Of a stretch of DNA of 64,000 nucleotides, positions 25,453-34,450 are shown one piece after another. Location: NCBI RefSeq assembly GCF_030915405.1, contig NZ_CP133262.1:868001-932000 (forward strand). The letters run 5' to 3'. The stretch is from Neobacillus nitrireducens (GTDB taxonomy: Bacteria > Bacillota > Bacilli > Bacillales > Cytobacillaceae). The first letter of the stretch is position 1. The number at the start of each line of letters is the position of its first letter. The translations under genes were made by a program, and so were the position numbers. The notes beneath the pieces are model-generated. The model searched no databases. It worked only from the letters and a program-made list of their open reading frames with translations, and was not told the DNA's origin.

Positions 25453-25907
25453 TATTTATTCCTGTTTATCAATTGCATAAGGAGACGGATAAAAATCATT
25501 AGAAGAAAGGTGCTTATAAATGTGTATTTCCAGGTCCATGTATGGTATTTAATTAATTCGGTATATCTTTCAAATAAAAACTCAATTATCGTTAAAACAG
25601 TGGTGTACAAAATACATTGTAGAACAATGTTGAAATATCTTGAATGATAAGTGGTTTGATAAAAGTAAATACAAACAACCGGAAATAAAAGATATTCATA
25701 AAGAAGGCTGGAACTATAATAGTTACTTAAAAATCTCACTGGATATTCGAGCATTTTCTTATCTACAACAAGAACACCCAAAAACGTTGTAAAACAAGCG
25801 GACAATGAAAAAATTAAAATCCAATCTTTGATTGGTGGCTTTCTTAAACTAGAAAACAATAGGGTGATACCGATTATGAGCAGTGACCACAATATTATTC
25901 TATCCAT
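25452..25907 (-). CDS. CBO0543-type integral membrane protein
   Basis: A 151-residue protein with five hydrophobic segments and family hallmarks EYPVRF after segment 2, SLLYEYLLFPVV in segment 3, and a late KYHTWTWKYTF stretch. The family is of unknown function and common in Firmicutes. Four more related genes occur in this window (25996, 40802, 41266, 41851). It is convergent with the TetR gene and shares its 3' region. Confidence 0.75.
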   Translation of the reverse strand: MDRIILWSLLIIGITLLFSSLRKPPIKDWILIFSLSACFTTFLGVLVVDKKMLEYPVRFLSNYYSSSLLYEYLLFPVVCIYFYQTTYHSRYFNIVLQCILYTTVLTIIEFLFERYTELIKYHTWTWKYTFISTFLLMIFIRLLMQLINRNK

Positions 25908-25995
25908 TGATAAAACAAACCCCTATCTTTTTCATAATGTGCATCTGCTAATTTAGCATAAAAAATTCCAACATCTTTATTAACCTTATTTTATT

Positions 25996-26454
25996 CTATT
26001 TATGTTCTAACCAGCGAATGAATTTTAAATTTCCTATTAACAATGCGTATAAAAAAGGATAAGAAATAGCAGATAACCACATATTCCAATTCTTATGATG
26101 TAAGAATCCACTTTCTAGACATAACCATTCGTAAAAGATGGAAAAAACAGACCAACATATTATGTAATAAAACCTTTTAGTTATTGGACGGTTGAAGGGA
26201 TACCAATTAAGAATAAGCATAGTTGCAGCAGGGTATATCCCCAAAATAACAAGTAAAGATTTAGCCTCTATAAAATAAGGATTGAAAAAATAATACAAAT
26301 CATATTTATCCGTATACCGATCAGCTATCTCGGTAGTAAATAAGCCCCAAAAAATACTGGCGTAATATTCAATAGGTGGTAAATTTTTTTTCATTAGGAA
26401 AGCAGCCAGGTTAAACACAACAATGGATACATAAAGAAACCACATAGAATACAT
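25996..26454 (-). CDS. CBO0543-related integral membrane protein
   Basis: From the ATG at 26454 the product has 153 residues and four to five membrane segments. Family-like features are PPIEYYASIF, KRFYYIICWSVFSIFYEWLCLESGFLHHKNWN. The open frame extends upstream to 26694, but that part overlaps a clear terminator (26568-26592) of the xanthine dehydrogenase operon and reads unlike protein, so I prefer the shorter form. The ribosome site is weak, which keeps the start uncertain. Confidence 0.6.
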   Translation of the reverse strand: MYSMWFLYVSIVVFNLAAFLMKKNLPPIEYYASIFWGLFTTEIADRYTDKYDLYYFFNPYFIEAKSLLVILGIYPAATMLILNWYPFNRPITKRFYYIICWSVFSIFYEWLCLESGFLHHKNWNMWLSAISYPFLYALLIGNLKFIRWLEHK

Positions 26455-26567
26455 CCCAATCTTAAAGACAAAAGTAAGTTCTTTTCTAGGATATACATCT
26501 TGGAATTTTTTTATAAAAAGTTGCCATGGAACATTGGTGCTTGTTTCACAAACCGACTTCGTTCGTA

Positions 26568-26592
26568 CAAAAAAAGACCGCCGAAACGGTCC
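26568..26592 (-). terminator. Terminator of the xanthine dehydrogenase operon
   Basis: GACCG and CGGTC stem followed on the minus strand by seven T, about 110 bp after the xdhC-type stop. Confidence 0.75.
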
Positions 26593-26700
26593 ACCTCTTA
26601 AACTCATATACAAATTGGCACTCATTTTGCTTACATTTTTACGATAGAAAACGGAACCCCTTACACTCATAATGGCTATTTCCCGACTCATCATTTGTGC

Positions 26701-27495
26701 TTATCTACTAAATTGCTTCACTTTCTTATGCTTTTTTTCCTTGCTAACTTTGATGATTTCCCCAATAATACTGATAGCAATCTCTTGTGTGGTTTCCGCA
26801 CTCATTTCCAGTCCGATTGGGGAATAGACCTGTTCCAACTGTTCTTGTGTGACTCCTTCACTTTTTAATTTTCCAAAAATAGTTATGACCTTGCGTTTGC
26901 TAGCAACCATCCCTACATAGGCAATCGGAAATTGCAGGACTGTTTTTAAGACCCTATCATCCCCATCTTTAGTAACGACCACTACATATGACTTTTCATT
27001 TAGATTGGCTGCAAGTAAGGCTTCTTCAATATCTTCGTTCACAAACAGGTTCGTCGCATTCGGAAAGCGTTCCTTCGTACAATAATCCATGCGGTCATCG
27101 ACAACACAATAAGGGTATTCAAGGGAATCAGCGAGCATTGATAACGCAAAGGCTAAATGACCAGCCCCAGCCAAAACGAGCTCCGGCCTGCTTGTATAGA
27201 CCTCAATAAACACCCGCAATGTGCCCCCACAACTCATTTGAATTCCATCTTTAGCATGTCTATTCAATTTGTATTCAACGATTTTCGATTGACCGATTTG
27301 GAGAGCTTTAACACTTTCTTCGATGATGTAATGTTCAGCTAGCCCACCACCGACTGTTCCTTCAATCGTACCATCACGGTATACAATCATCTTTCCAACA
27401 TGCCTGGGAGTTGAGCCCTTTGATTCAATGATCATCGCTAAGGCAAAGGTTTCGTTTTGACGGTTCAGTATGGCCACTTTTTCCATCAGTAGCAT
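26701..27495 (-). CDS. pucA: XdhC/PucA-type molybdoenzyme maturation protein
   Basis: A 264-residue XdhC/CoxI protein. The N-terminal domain has SKGSTPRHVGKMIVYRDGTIEGTVGGGLAEH; the C-terminal Rossmann domain has LVLAGAGHLAFALSMLA and IAYVGMVASKRK. Members insert sulfurated molybdenum cofactor into xanthine dehydrogenase. It is the last gene of the minus-strand operon, 27 bp after the FAD subunit. The puc symbol follows the B. subtilis purine-catabolism cluster and rests on gene content, not on proven function. Confidence 0.82.
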   Translation of the reverse strand: MLLMEKVAILNRQNETFALAMIIESKGSTPRHVGKMIVYRDGTIEGTVGGGLAEHYIIEESVKALQIGQSKIVEYKLNRHAKDGIQMSCGGTLRVFIEVYTSRPELVLAGAGHLAFALSMLADSLEYPYCVVDDRMDYCTKERFPNATNLFVNEDIEEALLAANLNEKSYVVVVTKDGDDRVLKTVLQFPIAYVGMVASKRKVITIFGKLKSEGVTQEQLEQVYSPIGLEMSAETTQEIAISIIGEIIKVSKEKKHKKVKQFSR

Positions 27496-27522
27496 GAATT
27501 AGCTCCCCCTTTTTTGAAAAGG

Positions 27523-28398
27523 TTAATTCGCATGATATTGTTTTTTGCTAAGAAAATAACATAACAGATTTAAGGCTACGGTTTTTCGATATACAGCAGT
27601 TGAGCGCTGATCGTCAATTGGTCGAATGATTTGTTCAAAGGCAGCCACAACCTGAGCGATGTCTGAATTGGCTAATGGAATGGTTTTCCCAACTAGCTTT
27701 TTCTCAATATCAATGGAACGAACCATCGTTGGTCCGACGGCACCGAAGGCAAAGCGCACATCTTCAATTCGAGCACCATTGATCCGGATATATCCTGCAA
27801 ACCCTACTTTGGCAATGGCATCTGCGTTACGGTTGCCGACTTTTTCAAAAACAATATGAGCACCTTCTTCTACTACTTCGGACGGCAGGATAATCTCAGC
27901 TAGGATTTCATTTTGATAACGCTGGACCCGTCGTGGTCCTTGAATAAAATCGCTAATCTCAACCAGTCGATCACCATTTTCGGAGCGCAGCAAAAGCTTT
28001 GCATTGTATACATACAATAATGGCAGTGTATCCCCGGCCGGCGAAGCGTTGCAAATATTCCCACCTAATGTCCCTCTGTTTCTAATGGCCGGGGCCGCAA
28101 TGGTTTTAATGGCGTTCTTTAAGGGAACCGGGATTAGTGGATGTTCAAGTAATTCACTATAGGTGCAGCAAGCCCCGATGTGAAGATCCTTCTGATTTTG
28201 ATACACCCTCTTTAATTCGGAAAGATGATCAATAAAAACAAGTGGTTTTGGGAGTTCCAGAGGTACGCCCCTTCCACTTTTATGAAGAACCATGACATCG
28301 GTACCGCCGGCCATGATTATACAGTCTTCTCGATTCAGTTGGCGCAACGTTTGGTCTAGGCGATCAAAGCGATAGGTAGCCGTTATTTTCTCTACCAT
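27523..28398 (-). CDS. pucC: Xanthine dehydrogenase FAD-binding subunit
   Basis: The 291-residue medium subunit passes electrons from the iron-sulfur subunit to FAD/NAD. FAD-binding motifs IIMAGGTDVMVLHKSG and the TLGGNICNASPAGDTLP block are present (residues 28-45 and 112-130), followed by the CO-dehydrogenase flavoprotein C-terminal domain. It overlaps the 2Fe-2S subunit by 7 bp, so the subunits are made in step. Length fits the family. Confidence 0.9.
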   Translation of the reverse strand: MVEKITATYRFDRLDQTLRQLNREDCIIMAGGTDVMVLHKSGRGVPLELPKPLVFIDHLSELKRVYQNQKDLHIGACCTYSELLEHPLIPVPLKNAIKTIAAPAIRNRGTLGGNICNASPAGDTLPLLYVYNAKLLLRSENGDRLVEISDFIQGPRRVQRYQNEILAEIILPSEVVEEGAHIVFEKVGNRNADAIAKVGFAGYIRINGARIEDVRFAFGAVGPTMVRSIDIEKKLVGKTIPLANSDIAQVVAAFEQIIRPIDDQRSTAVYRKTVALNLLCYFLSKKQYHAN

Positions 28399-28859
28399 AA
28401 GCCGTCACCTTTTTTAGCTGCCTGGTTGATCGCTTCCACAATCATATTGTAGCCCGTACATCGGCACAGATTTCCGGAAATCCCTTCACGTATATCAGCC
28501 TCTGACGGATGTGGATTCTTCGATAATAATGCTGCACTTGCCATAATCATCCCAGGGATACAATAGCCGCATTGCACTCCTCCAGCATTGGAATAGCTCT
28601 CATCTAAAATCTTAAATTGTTCCGTTTCAAGTATTCCTTCGATCGTTTGAATATTGCAACCAGCAATCGAGCCAATCGGAATCAGGCAGCTGTTTTGCAA
28701 GAGGTTATTTACAAAAACACTGCATGCCCCGCACTCCCCTTCACCACAGCCCTCTTTTGTTCCGATTAACTCCAACTCATCTCTTAATAAGTCTAGTAAT
28801 CTTGAGGTAGGAGGGGCATTCGTTTCTACCGTTTTTCCATTGAGTATGAATTTAATCAA
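28392..28859 (-). CDS. pucE: Xanthine dehydrogenase 2Fe-2S subunit
   Basis: The 155-residue small subunit with two [2Fe-2S] clusters. The plant-type site is CGEGECGACSVF (residues about 38-50) and the second site is CGYCIPGMIMA plus GNLCRCTGY. It relays electrons from the molybdenum centre to FAD. It overlaps the large subunit by 4 bp and the FAD subunit by 7 bp. Confidence 0.93.
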   Translation of the reverse strand: MIKFILNGKTVETNAPPTSRLLDLLRDELELIGTKEGCGEGECGACSVFVNNLLQNSCLIPIGSIAGCNIQTIEGILETEQFKILDESYSNAGGVQCGYCIPGMIMASAALLSKNPHPSEADIREGISGNLCRCTGYNMIVEAINQAAKKGDGLW

Positions 28860-31018
28860 CCCTCTTCACCTTCTTTCATCCAAAGACTTTCAATAATGAC
28901 TTCCGGTGTGATTGGAATTTGCTGAAAAGTAGTTTGCAGTGCATCCTCGATCGCAGCCTGAACTGCAGGTGCGCCGCCGATTAACGTCAATTCACCTGCA
29001 CCCTTCGCCCCGTATGGACCATCAGCATAGGGGTTATCAAAGACCTTGCTTTCGATGGGAACGACGTCCAATGATGTAGGCGGACCATAATCCGAGATGC
29101 TTTTTTGTTGGATCTTCCCTTGCTTTGACGTCATCTTTTCTAAATAACCGTACGCTAAGCCTTGAGCCAAACCGCCGTCAATTTGGCCTTTCATAATCCG
29201 ATCATCAATGACCTTCCCCACTTCATAATTGCCGTATACTTTTTCCAACTTTACATTGCCAGTTATCGTATCCACTTCCAACTCCACAATATTCACACCC
29301 CATGAATAAGCCGGGTAAGCATCCCCAGTGAAGGTTTTTTCGTCCCAAGGAATCATTTCACGGTGAACATAGTGCTCCACAACTTCCTGTTCCACCCCTA
29401 ATTGCCACTTAGTCTTCAATTTTTTTGCAGCCCGTTCCAGCAATTTCCCAACAATCATCGTCGTCCTCGAGGCTACGGTTGGACCGGAGTCGGGAACCTC
29501 TTTTGTATCGGGATACGGGTACAGGACATCTTCATACGGGAGGTCGAGTTCTTTGGCAACAATTTTACATAGTGTCGTCAAAATGCCTTGTCCCATATCA
29601 GAATTTGAGATTTTTAGCATAACTTTGTCGTCTTTTGATTTAACTAGCTTCACTGTTGCTTTAATATGGTCTCGTTCGCCACTGCCAGTAAATCCACAGC
29701 CATGGAGGAACAGCGAAGTTCCGATGCCTTTTTTATAACGCTGATTTTGTTGATTGAAACGGTGAAACTCCTGTTTTTTCCTTTTGTATTCTGAGGTCTT
29801 GATGAGGTCCTCAACCATATCCTCTACTAATATTGGATCACGGAATATTCCTTTAGTAATGGTGGGGTCTCCTTGTTTAACGAGGTATTTTCGTTTATAT
29901 TCAAGTGGCTCGATGTTTGTTAGTTTACTAAGATGTCCGAGATGGCTTTCAATTCCAGCAAAGCTTTGCGGAGCACCAAATCCTCTAAAGGCGCCATTCG
30001 GAACGGTATTGGTTTTTAACACATATCCTTTTGCATGAAAATGAGGAATTTTATACACACCGGCACTGTTTATTAAGGCACGTTGCAGCACGACAGAGCT
30101 CAAACCCACATTCGCTCCGCCATCGAGATAGATCTCAACAGTCAGACTCAATATATTTCCTTCCTTATCTAGAGCCGTTCGATAGTTGAGTTTGGCCGGA
30201 TGCCTTTTCGTGGTAACCAGCATATCCTCCGAACGGTCAAACACGAGCATCACCGACTTTTTGACTGCTTTTGCCGCAACGGCTACGTGACAAGCCATCA
30301 TCGACGGAAACTCTTCTTTGCCGCCAAAGCCTCCACCGGTAGGACTTTGTACCACTCTGACATCATCGTCACCACAGGCTAAAGCACTTACCAAAGCATT
30401 TTTTATATAATAAAGACATTGCATCGATCCCTGGATTTCAATTTCATCATCTTTATAAATGGCGAGCATTCCTTGTGGCTCAAGGTAGACATGCTCCTGA
30501 TAACCCGTATCATATTCTTCTTCGATAATCTGATGGGCTCGCTGCTCGATTGATGATATAAGATCTAAGCTTTCTCCAAACTCATAGCTGGCCATAATGA
30601 CCTCGGCTGCAGATTTTTGTTTGATCGCTTCCCCCAACGTATAGATAGCCGGATGTTCCTCAATATTAACCTTCACTTCCTTTAACAAACTGTAAAGGAT
30701 ACTCAGGTCTTTTCCCACGAGCATAAGAATCGGTTCACCAATATAATTGACCCATTCATTGGCAAAGATGGGCTGATCTTCTTTGATAATTTTGACATAA
30801 TTCGGACCTGGTATATCCTCTGCTCCAACCGCTTCATATCCTTCCGGAAGGTCTGGTAATTGGATGGAAATGATTTTCCCATAAGCAATGGGCGACCGAA
30901 CCAAAACACCATACACCATATTTTCCACTTTCACGTCGCTAATATAGGGCAGCTGGCCCGATACTTTACCTGAATGATCCTTTTTGGGCACTGAGGTACT
31001 AATGTCTTTGAGACTCAT
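28856..31018 (-). CDS. pucD: Xanthine dehydrogenase molybdenum-binding subunit
   Basis: The 720-residue catalytic subunit hydroxylates purines such as hypoxanthine or xanthine at a molybdopterin cytosine dinucleotide centre. Visible motifs are GGFGGKEEF, GAFRGFGAPQ with its arginine, and GAKGAGE, whose glutamate is the catalytic base. It is the first gene of the operon, so the promoter lies just above 31018. The matching cofactor nucleotidyltransferase is not in the operon; a candidate lies at 44424-45017. Confidence 0.92.
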   Translation of the reverse strand: MSLKDISTSVPKKDHSGKVSGQLPYISDVKVENMVYGVLVRSPIAYGKIISIQLPDLPEGYEAVGAEDIPGPNYVKIIKEDQPIFANEWVNYIGEPILMLVGKDLSILYSLLKEVKVNIEEHPAIYTLGEAIKQKSAAEVIMASYEFGESLDLISSIEQRAHQIIEEEYDTGYQEHVYLEPQGMLAIYKDDEIEIQGSMQCLYYIKNALVSALACGDDDVRVVQSPTGGGFGGKEEFPSMMACHVAVAAKAVKKSVMLVFDRSEDMLVTTKRHPAKLNYRTALDKEGNILSLTVEIYLDGGANVGLSSVVLQRALINSAGVYKIPHFHAKGYVLKTNTVPNGAFRGFGAPQSFAGIESHLGHLSKLTNIEPLEYKRKYLVKQGDPTITKGIFRDPILVEDMVEDLIKTSEYKRKKQEFHRFNQQNQRYKKGIGTSLFLHGCGFTGSGERDHIKATVKLVKSKDDKVMLKISNSDMGQGILTTLCKIVAKELDLPYEDVLYPYPDTKEVPDSGPTVASRTTMIVGKLLERAAKKLKTKWQLGVEQEVVEHYVHREMIPWDEKTFTGDAYPAYSWGVNIVELEVDTITGNVKLEKVYGNYEVGKVIDDRIMKGQIDGGLAQGLAYGYLEKMTSKQGKIQQKSISDYGPPTSLDVVPIESKVFDNPYADGPYGAKGAGELTLIGGAPAVQAAIEDALQTTFQQIPITPEVIIESLWMKEGEEG

Positions 31019-31215
31019 TGCAACAACACCCTTCGACTCATTTTTTTCAAGGGGACATTTGATGAAAATAAACCTCTTCCTACATTTTTATATAGGAGAA
31101 TGATATTTTATGAGTCATTTTGATTAAAGAAATTTCGTAGTATTTAATTATATTTAAATTTAGGGGAACTTTACCTATAGAAAGAAGACACAGAATAAAA
31201 GCCTAGAAAAAAAAT

Positions 31216-31242
31216 AAGGACTAACCTAATGGATTAGTCCTT
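31216..31242 (-). terminator. Terminator of the small peptide gene
   Basis: AAGGACTAA pairs with TTAGTCCTT; on the minus strand the stem is followed by a long T tract. Confidence 0.7.
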
Positions 31243-31253
31243 GTGAGAAGTAA

Positions 31254-31355
31254 TTAGTTATTATCAAGTTTTTCTTGGAAATAACTCCAAGCTGCAATTG
31301 ACCAAGCAGAAATTACTTCACCAACAAAAGATAGCAGTCCGACAACAAAATCCAA
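31254..31355 (-). CDS. Possible small amphipathic peptide (33 aa)
   Basis: MDFVVGLLSFVGEVISAWSIAAWSYFQEKLDNN from a TTG nine bases after AAGGAG; an ATG at 31379 would give 41 residues. The peptide is hydrophobic with periodic small and aromatic residues and an acidic/amide tail. A dedicated terminator follows directly, so a short transcript is plausible. I do not recognise it. It could be a small membrane or secreted peptide, or a chance frame. Confidence 0.4.
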   Translation of the reverse strand: MDFVVGLLSFVGEVISAWSIAAWSYFQEKLDNN

Positions 31356-31508
31356 TGTTATCAACTCCTTCAGATTCATTGTCGCATATTTCGTTGATTC
31401 ATTCCATAAGTTCCCATTTCTTTGATTAAAATAGTTTCATCAGGAGTCCGAGTTAATGTTGTAGGGAGTTTAATTTATCCATTCCGCAACTGCTACCTCG
31501 CAGGGAAC

Positions 31509-32477
31509 TTAATTTAAATACAATGGTCGTAATTTTTCTTCAATCTCTTTTCGATTTGGTTCCAAAAATGGTGGAAGTGCTAGTTTTTCCCCCATTGTTT
31601 CCATTGGTTCATCTGTCGCAAATCCTGGTGTATCCGTTGATAATTCAAATAAGATCCCATTGGGCTCCCTGAAATATAATGCCTTGAAGTAATAGCGTTC
31701 CACTTTCCCTGAATTCGGTAATCTGTATTCTTTCAAACGCTCCGCCCATAGATCATATTCACTCTCATTCGGAACACGGAAGGCAACATGGTGAACACCT
31801 CCACGACCTAAACGGATTCTTGGCAAATCAGGTCTTGTTTCAATATGAACTTCCGCACCGCTGCCGCCTTCTCCAGTTGCATAAATCAATAGATCCGGAT
31901 AATCCCCTTCAAGTGAAGGATAAGAACCGGCAAATCGAAAACCCATAACATCTGTTAAAACACCAATCGTTGGTTCTGCAATGGCGACTGTAAGGGTTAC
32001 AGGTCCTAAACCAATAATGGCATGTTCCAGTGGAATATCATCCTTCTTCCAAGCGATTCCAGATCTCACACCTTTTTCACCGTTATCGGCTACCAGTATT
32101 AAACGAGTCCCCTCGAAATCTCTAAAAGCCATTGTCTCTCGATTTGCTCTTTTTTGAATATCATCATGTTCAACCCCAAACTGGTTAAAACGTTCTTTCC
32201 AAAATAACAATGAATCCGAATTTTTAACTCTTAGTGACACAGTAGAAATATCAGAAGTTCCCCTGTGTGTTTGCCCAAGATGAGGAATGTCAAAGAACGT
32301 AACTTCAGTTCCCGGGGTTCCCTCCGCATCAGCATAGAAAAGATGATAGGATTCTGTATTATCTTGGTTAACTGTTTTCTTAACTAATCTCATTCCTAAA
32401 ATTTTTGTATAAAATTCATAATTTTTTTCCGCTTTTCCTGTTAATATTGATACATGATGTAGTCCTAAAAGTTCCAT
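31509..32477 (-). CDS. mhqO: Ring-cleaving dioxygenase, MhqO-like (glyoxalase fold)
   Basis: A 322-residue double-glyoxalase protein that in B. subtilis opens hydroquinone-type rings during quinone stress. The N terminus GLHHVSILTGKAEKNYEFYTKILGM and the second module GVHHVAFRVPNESEYDLWAERL carry the metal-binding histidines, and LYFREPNGILFEL supplies the glutamate ligand. It follows the DoxX gene in the order of B. subtilis mhqOP components. The two MhqR-like palindromes upstream of the DoxX gene imply common control. Confidence 0.85.
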   Translation of the reverse strand: MELLGLHHVSILTGKAEKNYEFYTKILGMRLVKKTVNQDNTESYHLFYADAEGTPGTEVTFFDIPHLGQTHRGTSDISTVSLRVKNSDSLLFWKERFNQFGVEHDDIQKRANRETMAFRDFEGTRLILVADNGEKGVRSGIAWKKDDIPLEHAIIGLGPVTLTVAIAEPTIGVLTDVMGFRFAGSYPSLEGDYPDLLIYATGEGGSGAEVHIETRPDLPRIRLGRGGVHHVAFRVPNESEYDLWAERLKEYRLPNSGKVERYYFKALYFREPNGILFELSTDTPGFATDEPMETMGEKLALPPFLEPNRKEIEEKLRPLYLN

Positions 32478-32550
32478 CCCATTTCACTCCCATCACAATA
32501 TTAGCTAAAATCATTTGTTTAAAAATTAATGTTCCCCATTTAAGGGATAA

Positions 32551-32574
32551 AAGGTCTCGTAAAAGACCTTAATT
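32551..32574 (-). terminator. Attenuator-like hairpin between the two mhq genes
   Basis: AAGGTCT pairs with AGACCTT, followed on the minus strand by TTTTAT. It is short, so partial read-through into the dioxygenase gene is likely. Confidence 0.45.
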
Positions 32575-32575
32575 A

Positions 32576-32974
32576 TTAGAATATAAATGAATCTAAGGCA
32601 TATTGACCGGGACCAATCAAAGCTATACCTATAGCAACTGCAATGATAGTTAAATTGTATTCATAACCATTTGCTGTTGACCATAATCCATTTGGAGCAT
32701 GGACTTTTACGATAGCCATTAACATAGTTCCTGCAATCATTATTCCTGCAAGCGGGGTTAATAGTCCTAAAGTAAACAAAAGTCCACCAATAAGTTCTGT
32801 TAACCCTGCAAATAGAGCCATAGTTACTCCCGGTTTCATACCGATGGATTCAAACCATCCACCCGTTCCTTTCAATCCATAGCCACCGAACCAACCAAAC
32901 AGTTTTTGAGCACCGTGACCCACAAATAGTAAACCAATTACCAAACGAATGATTAATAAACCAATATTTATCAT
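32576..32974 (-). CDS. mhqP: DoxX-family membrane protein, MhqP-like
   Basis: A 132-residue protein with four membrane segments and the DoxX pattern RLVIGLLFVGHGAQKLFGWFGGYGLKGTGGWFES, then AGLTELIGGLLFTLG. In B. subtilis the homologue belongs to the MhqR regulon for quinone and diamide stress. It is the first gene after the putative MhqR operators and precedes the ring-cleaving dioxygenase on the same strand, with a hairpin between them. Confidence 0.82.
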   Translation of the reverse strand: MINIGLLIIRLVIGLLFVGHGAQKLFGWFGGYGLKGTGGWFESIGMKPGVTMALFAGLTELIGGLLFTLGLLTPLAGIMIAGTMLMAIVKVHAPNGLWSTANGYEYNLTIIAVAIGIALIGPGQYALDSFIF

Positions 32975-32996
32975 CTTAAAATTCCTCCTATTTTTT

Positions 32997-33014
32997 TATC
33001 TTGAATTCGAGATA
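32997..33014 (-). promoter_or_regulatory. MhqR-type operator 1
   Basis: TATCTTGAATTCGAGATA, close to the B. subtilis MhqR palindrome (ATCTCGAATTCGAGAT core), 22 bp before the DoxX gene start. Confidence 0.65.
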
Positions 33015-33103
33015 TAATTTTAAAAAAAATGTACATTTAAACTTTGTCCCTCCCTTTCTCATGAATGTCTTTCGATGTTTGCGTTTAAAATCTCGAATTA
33101 AAT

Positions 33104-33121
33104 TATCTTGAATCTGAGATA
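33104..33121 (-). promoter_or_regulatory. MhqR-type operator 2
   Basis: TATCTTGAATCTGAGATA, 107 bp from operator 1; a half site ATCTCGAATTA lies at 33090-33100. Confidence 0.6.
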
Positions 33122-33193
33122 ATATTAATACTTATAAAATCATTTGTCAAGTACCTTTTATTTATTAATTACAATGCATCGAACATAGTAAGT

Positions 33194-33232
33194 GAAAAAG
33201 CCAATTCCTGCTTTCAGGAAAATTGGCTTTTC
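33194..33232 (-). terminator. Terminator of the aldo/keto reductase gene
   Basis: AAAAGCCAATT with AATTGGCTTTT plus an inner CCTG/CAGG stem. Confidence 0.75.
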
Positions 33233-33266
33233 TTAATTTTATATTCTAACTTTCGTCACACTACAA

Positions 33267-34253
33267 TTACTTCAATCCGAAACCGCTTATTGCATGTGGA
33301 ACATATGGTCCCTCTAGAAAAGCAATTTCTTCTGGTGTTAATTTAATAGATAGAGCAGCTACCGCATTTTCAAGGTGAGACGTTTTTGTAGCACCAATAA
33401 TAGGTGCCGTTACCGGTTCTTTCTGCAATAACCAAGCCAGAGCAACATGAGCACGAGCAGCTCCACGTTTTTCAGCGATTTCTGCGACGCATTCTACCAC
33501 CAAACGGTCGGCGTCGGCAGTCGAATCATATTTAGCTTTCTGAACTTGGTCAGTTTCAGAACGGAAGGTAGTTTCTGACCAATCGCGTGTTAGTCTCCCA
33601 GATGCGAGTGGGCTGTAAGGAATCACACCGATATTTTCCTCTTTACAAAGAGGCATCATTTCTCTCTCTTCTTCTCGATATAAGAGATTATAATGATTCT
33701 GCATAGCAACAAACTTAGTCCATCCATTTTTCTCCGCTACATTGTTTGACTTCAGGAACTGCCATGCCATCATGGAGGAAGCTCCGATATATCTAGCTTT
33801 GCCAGACTTTACAACGTCGTACAGGGCTTCCATTGTTTCTTCAATTGGAGTATTGTAGTCCCAACGATGGATTAGATAAAGATCAATATAATCAGTACCT
33901 AATCTTTTAAGACTTTTATCAATTTCACTCATGATAGCCTTTCGTGATAGTCCACCAATGTTGGGAGCTTCATGGGTTGGGAAAAATACCTTCGTAGAGA
34001 TGACGACTTCATCTCGATTTGCATAATCCTTTAAAGCTCGTCCAAGGATTTCCTCCGCTGTTCCACCTGAGTATGAATTCGCTGTATCAAAAAAGTTTAT
34101 ACCCAGTTCAAGTGCTTTTTTAATAATAGGACGACTTTGTTCTTCGTCAAGTACCCATTGATGAATCCATTTTTTTGCGTCACCAAAACTCATTCCACCA
34201 AGACAAAGCCTTGATACATCTAATCCTGTATTTCCGAGTTTAACGTATTCCAT
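33267..34253 (-). CDS. Aldo/keto reductase
   Basis: NADPH-dependent reductase of 328 residues with a TIM-barrel fold. The signature GINFFDTANSYSGGTAEEILGRAL carries catalytic Asp and Tyr, ISTKVFF the Lys, and YLIHRWDYNTP the His. C-terminal VTAPIIGATKTSHLENAV binds the cofactor. It resembles the YghZ/GRE-type group that reduces small carbonyls. It is divergent from an AraC regulator, which is likely its activator. Confidence 0.9.
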   Translation of the reverse strand: MEYVKLGNTGLDVSRLCLGGMSFGDAKKWIHQWVLDEEQSRPIIKKALELGINFFDTANSYSGGTAEEILGRALKDYANRDEVVISTKVFFPTHEAPNIGGLSRKAIMSEIDKSLKRLGTDYIDLYLIHRWDYNTPIEETMEALYDVVKSGKARYIGASSMMAWQFLKSNNVAEKNGWTKFVAMQNHYNLLYREEEREMMPLCKEENIGVIPYSPLASGRLTRDWSETTFRSETDQVQKAKYDSTADADRLVVECVAEIAEKRGAARAHVALAWLLQKEPVTAPIIGATKTSHLENAVAALSIKLTPEEIAFLEGPYVPHAISGFGLK

Positions 34254-34450
34254 TTGATTCTTCCTCTCTAATATTAACCTTTAATAGCCACTTCAATTTT
34301 CTGCTATTTATAATATTACAACAAAAAATAAATGAACCTTTATCATATTCTTATCAAGTTCTTGCCTAATCTTATCAAAGTTCTTTACGAAATCGACAAG
34401 TGTCCGATAAAATAAAACTATCAAAAATGAAGGTATAAGGAGAAATAGAT

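Noticed and set aside
25996..26694. 232-residue form of the CBO0543-like protein
   Set aside because: The first 80 residues overlap the terminator of the xdh operon and do not read like the family.
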